DNA from: Arthrobacter tumbae
GTDB taxonomy: Bacteria > Actinomycetota > Actinomycetes > Actinomycetales > Micrococcaceae
Direction of reading: 5' to 3'
Assembly (NCBI RefSeq): GCF_016907495.1
Contig: NZ_JAFBCC010000001.1
Location: 1,736,001-1,800,000, forward strand
Length of the DNA: 64,000 nucleotides
The stretch's first letter is position 1, and every line of letters starts with the position of its first letter. The position numbers and the translations under genes were made by a program. The notes beneath the pieces are model-generated. The model saw nothing but the letters and a program-made list of their open reading frames with translations, was not told the DNA's origin and ran no database searches. Below, in pieces: positions 24,520 through 33,341 of the stretch.

Positions 24520-26238
24520 CTACAGGCCCAGGGTTCCGAGGATCGGCAAACCGGCACGCACAGCTGCGCGTGCCTCGAGCGCGGTGGGTGCCGCCAGAGC
24601 CTGTTGTGCCAGCCCCTGTGCTTCGGTGAGGGACACCGAACCGATCACGGCGGCCACGGCGGCCAGCGCCCGTGAACTCATGGACAGCGAAGTGACGCCC
24701 AGACCCACCAGCACGACGGCGAGGGCCGGATCGGCGGCCGCCTCGCCGCATACGCCCACAGACTTGCCGTTGTCACTGTTGAGTTCCTTGCTCGAGGATT
24801 CACTCCCACGGGCAGCCTCGGCGCCGGCCACCGTATGCCGAATCAGCTGCAGGACAGCCGGCTGCCAGGGGTCGTTGAGGGCGGCCAGAGGTCCGAGCTG
24901 GCGGTCTGCCGCCATGACGTACTGCGTGAGGTCATTGGTTCCGATTGACGCGAAGTCCACACGCTGCAGGATTGCCCCTGCCGTCAGGGCTGCGGACGGC
25001 ACCTCCACCATGACGCCGGGCACCTTCAACCCCGCTGCTGCGCACGATTCAGCGAAGTGCTGGGCCTCCTGCGCGGTGGAGATCATCGGTGCCATGACCC
25101 AGATATCCGTGGTTGCGCCGTCGGCTGCTTCGCTGATTGCCTTCAGCTGACGGTCCAGCACACCGGGCGTCGAGAGCTCGGTGCGGTAGCCGCGAACACC
25201 GAGCGCCGGGTTCGGTTCCGAGGCGTCAGTAAGGAAAGGCAGGGGCTTGTCTGCGCCGGCGTCGAGCGTGCGAACCACTACCTTGCCGGCGGGAAACGCG
25301 TCAAAGACCTGGCGGTAGGCCACCGACTGCTCGGCCACCGTCGGCTCGGTCTCGCGGTCGAGGAAGCAGAACTCGGTGCGCAGAAGTCCGACGCCCTCAG
25401 CTCCTGCCTCGGCTGCTTTGCGGGCGTCGGCACCGGACCCCACGTTGGCGAGGAGCGGCACCCGGTGCCCGTCCGTCGTCGTGCAGGTTCCGCTGTAGGT
25501 ACCGAGCGAGCGTGCCTGCTCCGTCCAGATGGCCGCTGCCGTCCGTTCGGCGTCGCCAGGTCCGGTGAGTACGGTTCCGGCTGCTCCGTCGACAAACACT
25601 TCAGTCCCGTCGTCGATATCCTCGACGCCCCGGGCGGCGACGACGGCGGGCAGCCCCAGCGCACGAGCGAGGATCGCCGTGTGGGACTGGGGGCCCCCGG
25701 AGCTGGTGATCAAAGCGATGACCAGCTCCGGGTTGAGCGTGGCGGTATCGGCCGGGGCCAGATCCTCCGCCGCAAGGACGAACGGATGGTCGGCTGTCGG
25801 GATACCGGGCGCGGGCAGTCCCCGCAGCTCGGCGACGACCCGCGAACGGACGTCCAGGACGTCCTGCGTGCGCTCGGCCATGTAACCGCCGAGGCCTCTC
25901 AGCATGTCTGCGACCTGGGCGCCGGCCTCCCACACCGCGCGCTCGGCCGAGGTGCCGGCCACAATGAGCGCGTTCGCAGACTTCAGGAGCATGGGGTCCG
26001 CCGCCATCATGGCCGTAGCCTCAAGGATTGCCTTCGCGTCTCCGGTTGCGGAGTCGGCGCGTCGCTGGAGCTCGGCCTGGACTTTTTTCGCTGCAGTCTT
26101 CAGCCGGGCCGTCTCATCATCGACCGTGGTGTTGGACCATTTCTCCCCGGCGGATGGTTCTGCCACCGGGCGCGGCATCTGCTGCACCGGTCCAATGATC
26201 CTGCCGGGGCTCACTCCTACGCCGGTGAAGGTGCTCAA
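24520..26238 (-). CDS. ptsI: PTS Enzyme I (PEP-protein phosphotransferase)
   Basis: 572 residues, a normal length. His186 in GGPQSHTAILARALGLPAVV is the phospho-His. The C-terminal PEP-binding TIM barrel has GVGLLRTEFCFLDR, SIGTNDLTQYVMAADR and GVCGEAAADP with the active-site Cys. It phosphorylates HPr from PEP in the cytoplasm. The gene sits 23 nt after fruA and 30 nt before ptsH. As the only Enzyme I in view it probably also serves DhaM. Confidence 0.97.
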   Translation of the reverse strand: MSTFTGVGVSPGRIIGPVQQMPRPVAEPSAGEKWSNTTVDDETARLKTAAKKVQAELQRRADSATGDAKAILEATAMMAADPMLLKSANALIVAGTSAERAVWEAGAQVADMLRGLGGYMAERTQDVLDVRSRVVAELRGLPAPGIPTADHPFVLAAEDLAPADTATLNPELVIALITSSGGPQSHTAILARALGLPAVVAARGVEDIDDGTEVFVDGAAGTVLTGPGDAERTAAAIWTEQARSLGTYSGTCTTTDGHRVPLLANVGSGADARKAAEAGAEGVGLLRTEFCFLDRETEPTVAEQSVAYRQVFDAFPAGKVVVRTLDAGADKPLPFLTDASEPNPALGVRGYRTELSTPGVLDRQLKAISEAADGATTDIWVMAPMISTAQEAQHFAESCAAAGLKVPGVMVEVPSAALTAGAILQRVDFASIGTNDLTQYVMAADRQLGPLAALNDPWQPAVLQLIRHTVAGAEAARGSESSSKELNSDNGKSVGVCGEAAADPALAVVLVGLGVTSLSMSSRALAAVAAVIGSVSLTEAQGLAQQALAAPTALEARAAVRAGLPILGTLGL

Positions 26239-26261
26239 TGGTCCAACTCCTCAGTCAGGGA

Positions 26262-28304
26262 CTAGACGGCAACCGACTCGGAGGCAGCGGCCGGGGCCGG
26301 CTTGCGCACGGCGAACCGCTTCAGGGCCACCACGGCAAGGGCTGAGATGACCATGCCCACGAGGATCGATAGAACAAACATAGCGACATTACCGATCGCA
26401 AAGAATACAAAGATTCCACCGTGCGGTGCCTGGGAGGTGACGCCGGTACCCATGATCATCGCGCCGGTGACCGCGGATCCCAGCATCCCTGCGGGAATGA
26501 CGCGCAGCGGATCAGCCGCAGCGAACGGGATGGCGCCTTCGGAGATGAATGCCGAACCGAGGAGCCACGCAGCCTTGCCGTTCTCGCGCTCTGCAAGGGA
26601 GAAGCGGCGACGGTCGATCACGGTTGCCAGGGCCATCGCCAGCGGCGGGACCATGCCGGCGGCCATGACGGCTGCCATGATCTGCCACGGAGCCTGGTTG
26701 TCGATGGCGCCGGCACCGAGGCCGGCCACGGCGAAGGCGTAGGCGACCTTGTTGATGGGGCCGCCCAGGTCAATTGCCATCATGAGTCCGAGGATGATGC
26801 CGAGGAGAACAGCGCCGGTGCCGGTCAGCCCGGACAGCCAGTCGTTGAGCGCAACGGTGAGGGCGGCGATCGGGCCACCGAGGACCAGGATCATCAGCCC
26901 GGAGGCCACGATGGAGGCCACCAGCGGAATGATGACCACCGGCATCAGGCCTCGCAGCCAGCGGGGAACTGCCAGCTTGCCGATCTTCATGGCGACGTAG
27001 CCGGCCAGGAGGCCGCCGACGATCGCGCCCAGGAACCCGGCACCCATGAAGCCTGCAACAGCACCGGCAACGAAGCCCGGAGCAATACCGGGACGATCAG
27101 CGAGCGCATAGGCGATATAGCCGGCAAGGGCGGGAACCAGGAAGCCCATCGACAGGGAGCCGATCTTGAAGAACACCGCACCGAGGTACGCGCCCAGAGC
27201 GCCCTGCGCTGTCTCGGGGAACTCGGTGGGGAGGTTCCAGAGGCTGTTGTTGACCACCATGTCGTCAGCGAAGCCGGTGATGTCATAACCGCCGAGGAGG
27301 AAGCCCAGAGCGATGAGGAGCCCGCCGCCTGCAACAAACGGAATCATGTAGCTGACGCCGGTGAGCAGCGCACGCTTCAACTGTCCACCGACTCCTTCGC
27401 GTGGGCCGTCGTCATCGGAGCCCGGCATGGAGGAGTCAGCGACGCGGCGGGCGTTGGGGTTGTCCGCCGCCGCAAGCGCTTCCTCGACCATGACTCCGGG
27501 CTCGTCGATACCGCGCTTGACCGGCGCATTGATGACCGGCTTGCCGGCGAAGCGGTGCTTGTCGCGGACGTCGACGTCGACGGCGAAGATCACCGCGTCC
27601 GCAGCAGCGATCACTGACGGGTCGAGGGGAGTGGATGCTGAGGAACCCTGCGTCTCGACCTGCAGGTCGATACCGCGTTCCTTCGCAGCCGCGACCAGGG
27701 AGTCCGCTGCCATGTAGGTGTGGGCAATGCCGGTGGGGCACGCTGTCACGGCTACCAGCCGCTTTGTCCGTGCCGCGTCGGGAGGCGTGGTGGTTCCCGG
27801 GTCCGCGGACTCAGGGTTCACGGCAGTAGCGCCGCCTTCTTTCCTGGCAGGAGCGGCTTCGAGTGCTTCCTCCACCAGGGCCACGACCTCCTGCTCGGTG
27901 GATGCGGAGCGCAACGCGGCGGTGAAGTCCTTCTTGATCAGGGAGCGGGCGAGCTTCGACAGGAGCTTGAGGTGCTGCTGATCGGCGCCTTCCGGAGCCG
28001 CGATGAAGAACACCAGGTCTGCCGGGCCGTCCTTGGCGCCGAAGTCCACCTTCGGCTCGAGGCGCGCCATCGCCAGGGTCGGTTCAAGAACGGCGGTGGA
28101 CCGGCAGTGCGGGATGGCGATTCCACCCGGAATCCCGGTGGCTGTCTTCTCCTCGCGGGCCAGTGCATCAGCGAAGAGCCCTTCCACCTGGTCGGCGCGA
28201 CCCTGCGCCACCACAAGTTCGGCTAGCCGCCGGATGACGTCGGCTCGGTCGTTGCCCAGCGACGTGTCGAGGACGACAAGTTCGGGCGTAATCATTGCGG
28301 ACAT
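26262..28304 (-). CDS. fruA: Fructose-specific PTS transporter, EIIABC fusion
   Basis: 680 residues from the ATG at 28304 (AAAGGA 7-8 nt upstream; the frame is open far into fruK but the extension is nonsense). Domain order is EIIA with His66 (AIPHCRST), a linker at about 150-178, EIIB with Cys189 (TACPTGIAHTYMAA), then EIIC from about 300 with roughly nine helices (SYMIPFVAGGGLLIALGFLLGG). The A-B-C order in one chain is the usual actinobacterial fructose form. It imports fructose as fructose 1-phosphate, the substrate of FruK encoded just upstream. Confidence 0.96.
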   Translation of the reverse strand: MSAMITPELVVLDTSLGNDRADVIRRLAELVVAQGRADQVEGLFADALAREEKTATGIPGGIAIPHCRSTAVLEPTLAMARLEPKVDFGAKDGPADLVFFIAAPEGADQQHLKLLSKLARSLIKKDFTAALRSASTEQEVVALVEEALEAAPARKEGGATAVNPESADPGTTTPPDAARTKRLVAVTACPTGIAHTYMAADSLVAAAKERGIDLQVETQGSSASTPLDPSVIAAADAVIFAVDVDVRDKHRFAGKPVINAPVKRGIDEPGVMVEEALAAADNPNARRVADSSMPGSDDDGPREGVGGQLKRALLTGVSYMIPFVAGGGLLIALGFLLGGYDITGFADDMVVNNSLWNLPTEFPETAQGALGAYLGAVFFKIGSLSMGFLVPALAGYIAYALADRPGIAPGFVAGAVAGFMGAGFLGAIVGGLLAGYVAMKIGKLAVPRWLRGLMPVVIIPLVASIVASGLMILVLGGPIAALTVALNDWLSGLTGTGAVLLGIILGLMMAIDLGGPINKVAYAFAVAGLGAGAIDNQAPWQIMAAVMAAGMVPPLAMALATVIDRRRFSLAERENGKAAWLLGSAFISEGAIPFAAADPLRVIPAGMLGSAVTGAMIMGTGVTSQAPHGGIFVFFAIGNVAMFVLSILVGMVISALAVVALKRFAVRKPAPAAASESVAV

Positions 28305-28321
28305 GGGATTTCCTTTGGAGG

Positions 28322-29302
28322 TTATGGGTGATTGGGGGAGGTGTGGGCTGTGACAATCGCCTGGACTGTGACGGCGTCCGGTGTGGTCTGGTGCATTGCC
28401 GGCACTGTGGATCCCGGTAGGGACGCAGCGGCTGAGCCATGGGCCACCGCCTGACGGAGGCAGTCGGGGGCACTGGCGCCTCGGGTATGCGCCAGGAGGT
28501 AGCCGGCAAGCGCGGAGTCTCCGGCGCCGACGGTGGAGATCGCGGTGATGGGTGGATGCTGTGCGTGCCACGCGCCGTCGGCTGTGACCAGCAGTGCGCC
28601 CTTGGAGCCGAGGGTTGCAAGGACGGTGCGGACGCCGCGGGCAAGCAGTCGCGTGGCTGCTTCCACCGCAAGGTCCTCCTGGTCTTCGAGACTGTCTCCC
28701 ACTCCAAGCCCGGTGAGCTGGGAGAGTTCCTCGGCGTTCGGTTTGAGGAGGTCCGGAGCGGCGTTGCCGTCGATCGCCGCGATGAGCGCCGCTTCGGATG
28801 CGTCCAGTGCGATCAGCGGAGCGCGGTCGCCGTGGCGGTCCCTTACTGCGCGAACGACTGCAGCGTAATAGTCGGATGCAAGGCCCGGTGGAAGGGATCC
28901 TGCGAGAACCAGCCACTGTGCGCCTGTCGACAGTTCCACCACCAGGTCAATGAGGGCGTCGGCTTCGCGCTGGTTCAGTGCCGGACCGGGTTCATTGATC
29001 TTGGTGGTGGTGCCATCAGGCTCAGTCAGGGTGACGTTGCTGCGCAGTGCCGCCGCGATGGACAGGTTGCGGTAGGGGACCTGCGCGGATCGGAGGCCGG
29101 TGAGAACCGGATCATCCTCGCGGCCGGGAAGGATTGCGAGGGCCTCGGCGCCGCCTGCGGACAGTGCCCGGCAGACGTTGACCCCCTTGCCGCCGGATTC
29201 CTGGCGGTTGGCCGTTGCACGCTGCACCGCGCCGCGGGCGAGGGGAGCGGCGAGCTCGATGGTGCGGTCCAGGCTGGGATTGGCCGTGAGCGTGATGATC
29301 AT
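28322..29302 (-). CDS. fruK: 1-phosphofructokinase
   Basis: 326 residues of the PfkB/ribokinase family. It starts IITLTANPSLDRTIEL and has the GGKGVNVCRALSAGG sugar site (about 38-52) and the C-terminal STVGAGDSALAGYL with the catalytic Asp. It phosphorylates fructose 1-phosphate to fructose 1,6-bisphosphate. Its ATG overlaps the regulator's stop as ATGA and fruA starts 17 nt downstream. Confidence 0.96.
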   Translation of the reverse strand: MIITLTANPSLDRTIELAAPLARGAVQRATANRQESGGKGVNVCRALSAGGAEALAILPGREDDPVLTGLRSAQVPYRNLSIAAALRSNVTLTEPDGTTTKINEPGPALNQREADALIDLVVELSTGAQWLVLAGSLPPGLASDYYAAVVRAVRDRHGDRAPLIALDASEAALIAAIDGNAAPDLLKPNAEELSQLTGLGVGDSLEDQEDLAVEAATRLLARGVRTVLATLGSKGALLVTADGAWHAQHPPITAISTVGAGDSALAGYLLAHTRGASAPDCLRQAVAHGSAAASLPGSTVPAMHQTTPDAVTVQAIVTAHTSPNHP

Positions 29303-30066
29303 GCGACCACCAGCTCGACGTCCGCCTCGGCGAGGGCGCGGGTGAGTCCGGCGTCCGGCTGGACGTCGGTGACGAGGGCGTCTATCTCGCTGAGTTCAGC
29401 GAACCCGACGAGCGTCTCTGCGTTCAGTTTTGACGCGTCCGCCAGTACGACGACGCGGCGCGCTGATCGAACGATTGCAGCCTTCACTGAGGCCTCCTCC
29501 GGGTCGGGAGTGCTGAGCCCGAATTCCGGGTGCACTCCATTGGTTCCGATGAAAACGACGTCCGGGCGGAATCCGCTGTACCGTGCGACAGTGCCGCTGC
29601 CGACGCAGGCGCTGGTCAGGCCGCGGACCCGGCCACCGATGAATTCGAGCTGAAGGGCCGAGCCGATGAGCGTGGAGGCAACCGGCACGGAGTGGGTAAT
29701 GACGAGAAGCTGATCCGCCGCCTCCTGCACCAGGAGCGCAGCGAGGGCGCTCGTGGTGGTGCCGCCGTCCAGCACGATTGACCCTTCGGCGGGAACCATC
29801 GCCAGCGCGGCTTTGGCGATTCGCGTCTTCTCTGCCTGATTGCGGCCTTCACGGCTTGTGAGGCTCAGCTCGGTGGTGCTCGCGCTCGCCGCGGGAACGG
29901 CACCGCCGTGCACCCGACGCAGGAGCCCGTCCTGCTCCAGCAGTGCGAGATCACGCCGGACGGTTTCCTTGGTGATGTTGAATCGAGCTGCCAGCTGGGC
30001 CACAGTGACCCGGCCCTCGGACGCAACCAGCGCGGCAATCCTGTTGTAGCGTTCCTCGGCGAACAC
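29299..30066 (-). CDS. fruR: DeoR/GlpR-family transcriptional regulator of the fructose operon
   Basis: 255 residues from the GTG at 30066, which has GAGGAGGG 8 nt upstream; an upstream start at 30102 is less likely. The N-terminal winged HTH reads VTVAQLAARFNITKETVRRDLALLEQDGLLRRVHGGA (about 20-56). The C-terminal sugar-phosphate sensor domain has VLDGGTTTSALAALL and FIGTNGVHPEFGLSTPDPEEASVK. In related bacteria such repressors respond to fructose 1-phosphate or fructose bisphosphate. It is the first gene of its own operon, so autoregulation is likely. Palindromes lie directly upstream. Confidence 0.92.
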   Translation of the reverse strand: MFAEERYNRIAALVASEGRVTVAQLAARFNITKETVRRDLALLEQDGLLRRVHGGAVPAASASTTELSLTSREGRNQAEKTRIAKAALAMVPAEGSIVLDGGTTTSALAALLVQEAADQLLVITHSVPVASTLIGSALQLEFIGGRVRGLTSACVGSGTVARYSGFRPDVVFIGTNGVHPEFGLSTPDPEEASVKAAIVRSARRVVVLADASKLNAETLVGFAELSEIDALVTDVQPDAGLTRALAEADVELVVA

Positions 30067-30082
30067 TGGCCCTCCTCGCTGG

Positions 30083-30120
30083 GTGACTATCGTCACAACC
30101 ATTTCCGTTTCAGTGACTAT
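30083..30120 (-). promoter_or_regulatory. Candidate FruR operator region
   Basis: The palindrome GTGAC-TATC-GTCAC at 30083-30096 shares GTGACTAT with a second site at 30113-30120. Both lie 17-55 nt upstream of the fruR start, in an AT-rich stretch (30110-30170) suited to a promoter. Binding by FruR is inferred. Confidence 0.5.
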
Positions 30121-30240
30121 ATCTGTGTTTATGTTTGGTTGTCAACGAAAAACGGAGAAAAAAGAAGAAGCCACCGGCGCTGGGGCGCGGGTGGCTTCTC
30201 AGGTGTCTGGACTGCGGGTCAGTCCAAGAGGAAGGCTGGG

Positions 30241-30498
30241 TCAGATCCCGCCGTCGCGGGTCTCGTTTCGGGTGATCCGCTCGCCGGTGTTGGGATCCTG
30301 GACGGTACGCGACTCGCTGACCCGCTTCTGGTTGCGCGGCGCGTTCATGAGGAGCGAGATGATGAGCCCCAGAACGCCGACTCCCATCAGGATGTAACCC
30401 ACGAGGGTGAGGTCGATGAAGTTCACCAGATTATCCGCGACGGCGAAGGCCAATATTGCACCAAGTGCAATGAGGACGATGGAGGAACCGATTCTCAT
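30241..30498 (-). CDS. DUF6458-like small membrane protein
   Basis: 85 residues. Two helices (about 4-22 and 32-52) with GYILMGVGVLGLIISLLMNA, then a charged tail (NQKRVSESRTVQDPNTGERI). The layout matches the short actinobacterial DUF6458 membrane proteins as I remember them; function is unknown. AGGAGTAGTTG precedes the ATG. It stands alone between the fru operon and the GlsB-like gene. Confidence 0.75.
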   Translation of the reverse strand: MRIGSSIVLIALGAILAFAVADNLVNFIDLTLVGYILMGVGVLGLIISLLMNAPRNQKRVSESRTVQDPNTGERITRNETRDGGI

Positions 30499-30851
30499 AC
30501 CAACTACTCCTTGATTTGACCCGCTTCAGCAATTTGTCTGTTAGATCCAGTAATCGCGGCGGGTTGCGATAATAACGCGTTAGGTAATCAGCATACTGGC
30601 ATTCGCTTCGGTTGCCCGGCACCGTGCCGGGTCGAACTGCCCCTTCTTTCCGTTACCGAACACGTCTCCGGTGAAGTTTTGATCACAAGGGGTTGCAAAG
30701 TTCCCGAGCAGGAGTTTAATGGTTCCACCGGTAAGGCGTATGCTATTACTAAGCTCACTTATCAAGTAGGGTAGTGTGCAGTTGCACTTCGGTGCATCGT
30801 CGAAATCGACATATATGTTGCGCAGTTAGAAGTTCGATAAAGGAGCACTTC
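30499..30851. other. 353-nt intergenic region, AT-richer
   Basis: No supported gene. It separates two divergent stress-type membrane genes and is visibly AT-richer than the coding DNA. It holds the hairpin CCCGGCA-CCG-TGCCGGG at 30615-30631 and, nearer the right-hand gene, the palindromes GTCGAAATCGAC and CATATATG (about 30808-30826). Promoters for both genes, perhaps stress-regulated, are expected here. Confidence 0.5.
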
Positions 30852-31118
30852 ATGAATTTCCTGGCATTTCTTCTTCTCGGCCTTATTGCAGGCGCCATCG
30901 CCAAACTGATTCTGCCCGGTAAGCAGGCCGGCGGCTGGATCATGACGCTGATCCTTGGCGTGATCGGTGCCCTCCTTGGAGGCTTCCTCGGCAACCTCCT
31001 CTTCAACGTCGGCGTGAACGAATTCTTCTCCCTGTCTTCCTGGCTGCTGGCCATTGGTGGGGCGATCATCGTTCTCCTCGTCTACGGAGCTATCACCAAG
31101 AATCGTTCGCACGCATAG
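30852..31118 (+). CDS. GlsB/YeaQ/YmgE family stress response membrane protein
   Basis: 88 residues, starting at the ATG with AAAGGAGC 7 nt upstream. Three helices with many Gly (LGLIAGAIAKLILPGKQAGGW, LILGVIGALLGGFLGNLLF) match the YeaQ/transglycosylase-associated family. Members are induced by general stress; the biochemical role is unknown. It is followed by a strong terminator, so it is monocistronic. Confidence 0.92.
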   Translation: MNFLAFLLLGLIAGAIAKLILPGKQAGGWIMTLILGVIGALLGGFLGNLLFNVGVNEFFSLSSWLLAIGGAIIVLLVYGAITKNRSHA

Positions 31119-31135
31119 CCTGGGCACCATAGACT

Positions 31136-31170
31136 AAACGCCCCGTCGGCCCCATCCGACGGGGCGTTTT
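31136..31170 (+). terminator. Rho-independent terminator after the GlsB-like gene
   Basis: AAACGCCCCGTCGG / CCGACGGGGCGTTT form a perfect 14-bp stem with a 6-nt loop and four T at the end, 17 nt after the stop. Confidence 0.93.
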
Positions 31171-31227
31171 GCGTGGTAAGGAAACGTCCCTAAACCAGAC
31201 ATGGGCAGCTCGATGGAAGGATCAGCA

Positions 31228-32001
31228 ATGGCACGCTTCAACCCCGCGGGAAAATTAGCCAGCGGAGCGGTATTCGACCGCCACGGCCAACCAAAACCGG
31301 GCGTCCAGCGCGCGGTGGAACGGGCCATCGACATTCAACGCCCGTTGGTTCTCGCCAACCTGCGACGATTGCGCAGGAAAAACCCGGCTGCCACCGGCGC
31401 CGAGTTGAACGCAAAACTGGAGCGCGACTATCTCGTTGCGATTACAACCGCGGGCGCGGCTGTCGGTGGCACCGCCGTCGTACCGGCAATTGGAACAGTG
31501 GTCTCGCTGGGGCTTTCCGCTGCCGCCACGGTTGGATTTCTCGAGGCAACGGCGCTGTATGCGCAATCGGTAGCGGAACTTCACGGCATCTCCACCGAGG
31601 ACCCCGAACGAACACGCACTCTGGTCATGGCCATCCTCATGGGAGAAGAGGGCTCGGCGCTGATTCAGGCCACCATCGGCTCCTCGGCGGGCGGGGTGAC
31701 GCGTCACTGGGGCAACGTGGTCGGGGGATCGATGTCCTCTTCCGCAGTGCGCGGCATCGGCGCAAGCATCCGCAAACGATTCCTCAAGCGCATGCTTGCA
31801 CGCCAGGGCGGGGCCCTGCTGGGCCGTGCGCTCCCGTTCGGAGTGGGTGCAGCTGTGGGAGGAGTGGCCAACCACAAGATGGGGCGTACGGTGATCGACG
31901 CAACCCGGCAAGCCTTCGGCCCGCCGCCCACCGTCCTTCCGGGCGAACTGCTCACGGAACTTGAGAAGCTTCCGGAGATTGGCACTGACCCGCAGCCCTG
32001 A
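31228..32001 (+). CDS. Gly/Ala-rich membrane-associated hypothetical protein
   Basis: 257 residues from the ATG at 31228 with GGAAGG upstream. A basic, helical N-terminal part (ERAIDIQRPLVLANLRRLRRKN) is followed by weakly hydrophobic Gly-rich stretches (GAAVGGTAVVPAIGTVVSLGLSAAATVGFLEATALYAQSV, about 80-120; and GGALLGRALPFGVGAAVGGVAN, about 200-225). The pattern recalls EcsC-type or pore-forming glycine-zipper proteins, but I cannot assign a family. It ends 3 nt from the stop of the convergent DUF445 gene. Confidence 0.65.
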   Translation: MARFNPAGKLASGAVFDRHGQPKPGVQRAVERAIDIQRPLVLANLRRLRRKNPAATGAELNAKLERDYLVAITTAGAAVGGTAVVPAIGTVVSLGLSAAATVGFLEATALYAQSVAELHGISTEDPERTRTLVMAILMGEEGSALIQATIGSSAGGVTRHWGNVVGGSMSSSAVRGIGASIRKRFLKRMLARQGGALLGRALPFGVGAAVGGVANHKMGRTVIDATRQAFGPPPTVLPGELLTELEKLPEIGTDPQP

Positions 32002-32003
32002 GA

Positions 32004-33257
32004 TCAGCCGAACAGTGCGTGCGCCAGGGAGAAGATACCCAGCCCGGCAAGAGAGCCGACCACCGTGCCGTTGATCCGGATGAACTGAAGGTCCTTGCCC
32101 ACCTGGAGTTCGATCTTCCGCGAGGTTTCCTCCGCGTCCCAGCGCTCCACGGTTTCGGAGATGATGCCCGCGATGTCGCTGCGGTACGTCCGCACGAGGT
32201 AGCCGGCGCCGTCGGAAATCCACTTGTTGATCCTGCCCGCAAGATCCTCGTCCGTGGTGAGGCGGCGTCCGAAATCGCGAACCGCGGCCTTGAAGTTGCG
32301 GGTCAGCTCACTATCGGGATCATTGACCGCTTCCAGCAGCGCGGTCTTGATGGTGGTCCAGGCCCGGGCGGCAACGTCATGCAGGCGCGGGTCATCGAGG
32401 ATCCCGGCCTTGATCTCCTCGGCCTTCGCGATGATCACCGGGTCATGCTGTAGATCCTGGGCGAGGTCCTTGAGGTACTTGTCGATGGAGAGCCGGACAT
32501 CATGCTGCGGATCTGCCTGGACTGCACGCACGAACTTGAGGAACTCCGCATAGACCTTGTCGCCGACGAGCCCGTCCACGAAGTGCGGCACCCACGTGGG
32601 CGAGCGTTGGGACACCACGCGGGAGACGACGTCGTAATTGCCGTCCACCCACTCGGCCGCGCGGTCCACCAGCAGGTCAACGAGCCGGTGGTGGTGTCCC
32701 TCCTCGAAGACGCGCTCGGCCATACGACCAACCGGCGGACCCCACGGTGGGTCTACAACGTGCTTGCGCACCATTGATTCGATGACCTTCTGGACGGCGT
32801 CGTCATCCAGCACGGTGAACGCGCCGCGGATCAGCGCGGCACCCTCAACGGCTACCCGGTCCGCGCCCTCCGGGCGGGAGAGCCACGTGCCGGCGCGCTG
32901 GGCGAGGCCAAGGGAGGACAGCTTCTGCTGCACCACTGACTCCGAAAGGAAGTTCTCCTCCACAAATTGCCCCAGCGATGTGCCGATCTGGTCCTTCTTG
33001 CGGGGAATGATCGCTGTATGGGGGATCCTGAGCCCCATCGGGTACTTGAACAGGGCCGTCACCGCGAACCAGTCGGCCAGGGCACCCACCATGCCACCCT
33101 CCGCAGCGGCCCGGACATACTGCAGCCACGGGTACTGCTCCTGAAAGGCGAAGGCAACCAGGAAAATTACCGCCATGACGGCGAGCAGGCCCGTCGCAAC
33201 GGTCTTCATCCGCCTCAGACCGGCCGCGCGCTCCGTATCGGTCAACGCAATGCTCAC
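32004..33257 (-). CDS. DUF445 family membrane protein (YjiN/YheB-like)
   Basis: 417 residues. One helix at about 19-38, then EGGMVGALADWFAVTALFKYPMGLRIPHTAIIPRKKDQIG, which is the DUF445 hallmark, then a long helical region and a C-terminal hydrophobic helix (NGTVVGSLAGLGIFSLAHALFG). The topology is a large domain held between two membrane anchors. Function is not known. The GTG has GGAGG 5 nt upstream. It is divergent from the phosphodiesterase gene, 84 nt apart. Confidence 0.93.
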   Translation of the reverse strand: MSIALTDTERAAGLRRMKTVATGLLAVMAVIFLVAFAFQEQYPWLQYVRAAAEGGMVGALADWFAVTALFKYPMGLRIPHTAIIPRKKDQIGTSLGQFVEENFLSESVVQQKLSSLGLAQRAGTWLSRPEGADRVAVEGAALIRGAFTVLDDDAVQKVIESMVRKHVVDPPWGPPVGRMAERVFEEGHHHRLVDLLVDRAAEWVDGNYDVVSRVVSQRSPTWVPHFVDGLVGDKVYAEFLKFVRAVQADPQHDVRLSIDKYLKDLAQDLQHDPVIIAKAEEIKAGILDDPRLHDVAARAWTTIKTALLEAVNDPDSELTRNFKAAVRDFGRRLTTDEDLAGRINKWISDGAGYLVRTYRSDIAGIISETVERWDAEETSRKIELQVGKDLQFIRINGTVVGSLAGLGIFSLAHALFG

Positions 33258-33341
33258 TTAGTCCTCCGCATCGATGCTGAATTCCCATCTAACCAGCCGT
33301 CCGGAGGACAGTCACGCCGCCGATTCGCTAGCGTAAGGCCT

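Noticed and set aside
28305..28916. 204-codon N-terminal extension of fruA
   Set aside because: It overlaps fruK in another frame, is Arg/Pro-rich and unlike any EIIA; the ATG at 28304 starts a normal EIIA domain.
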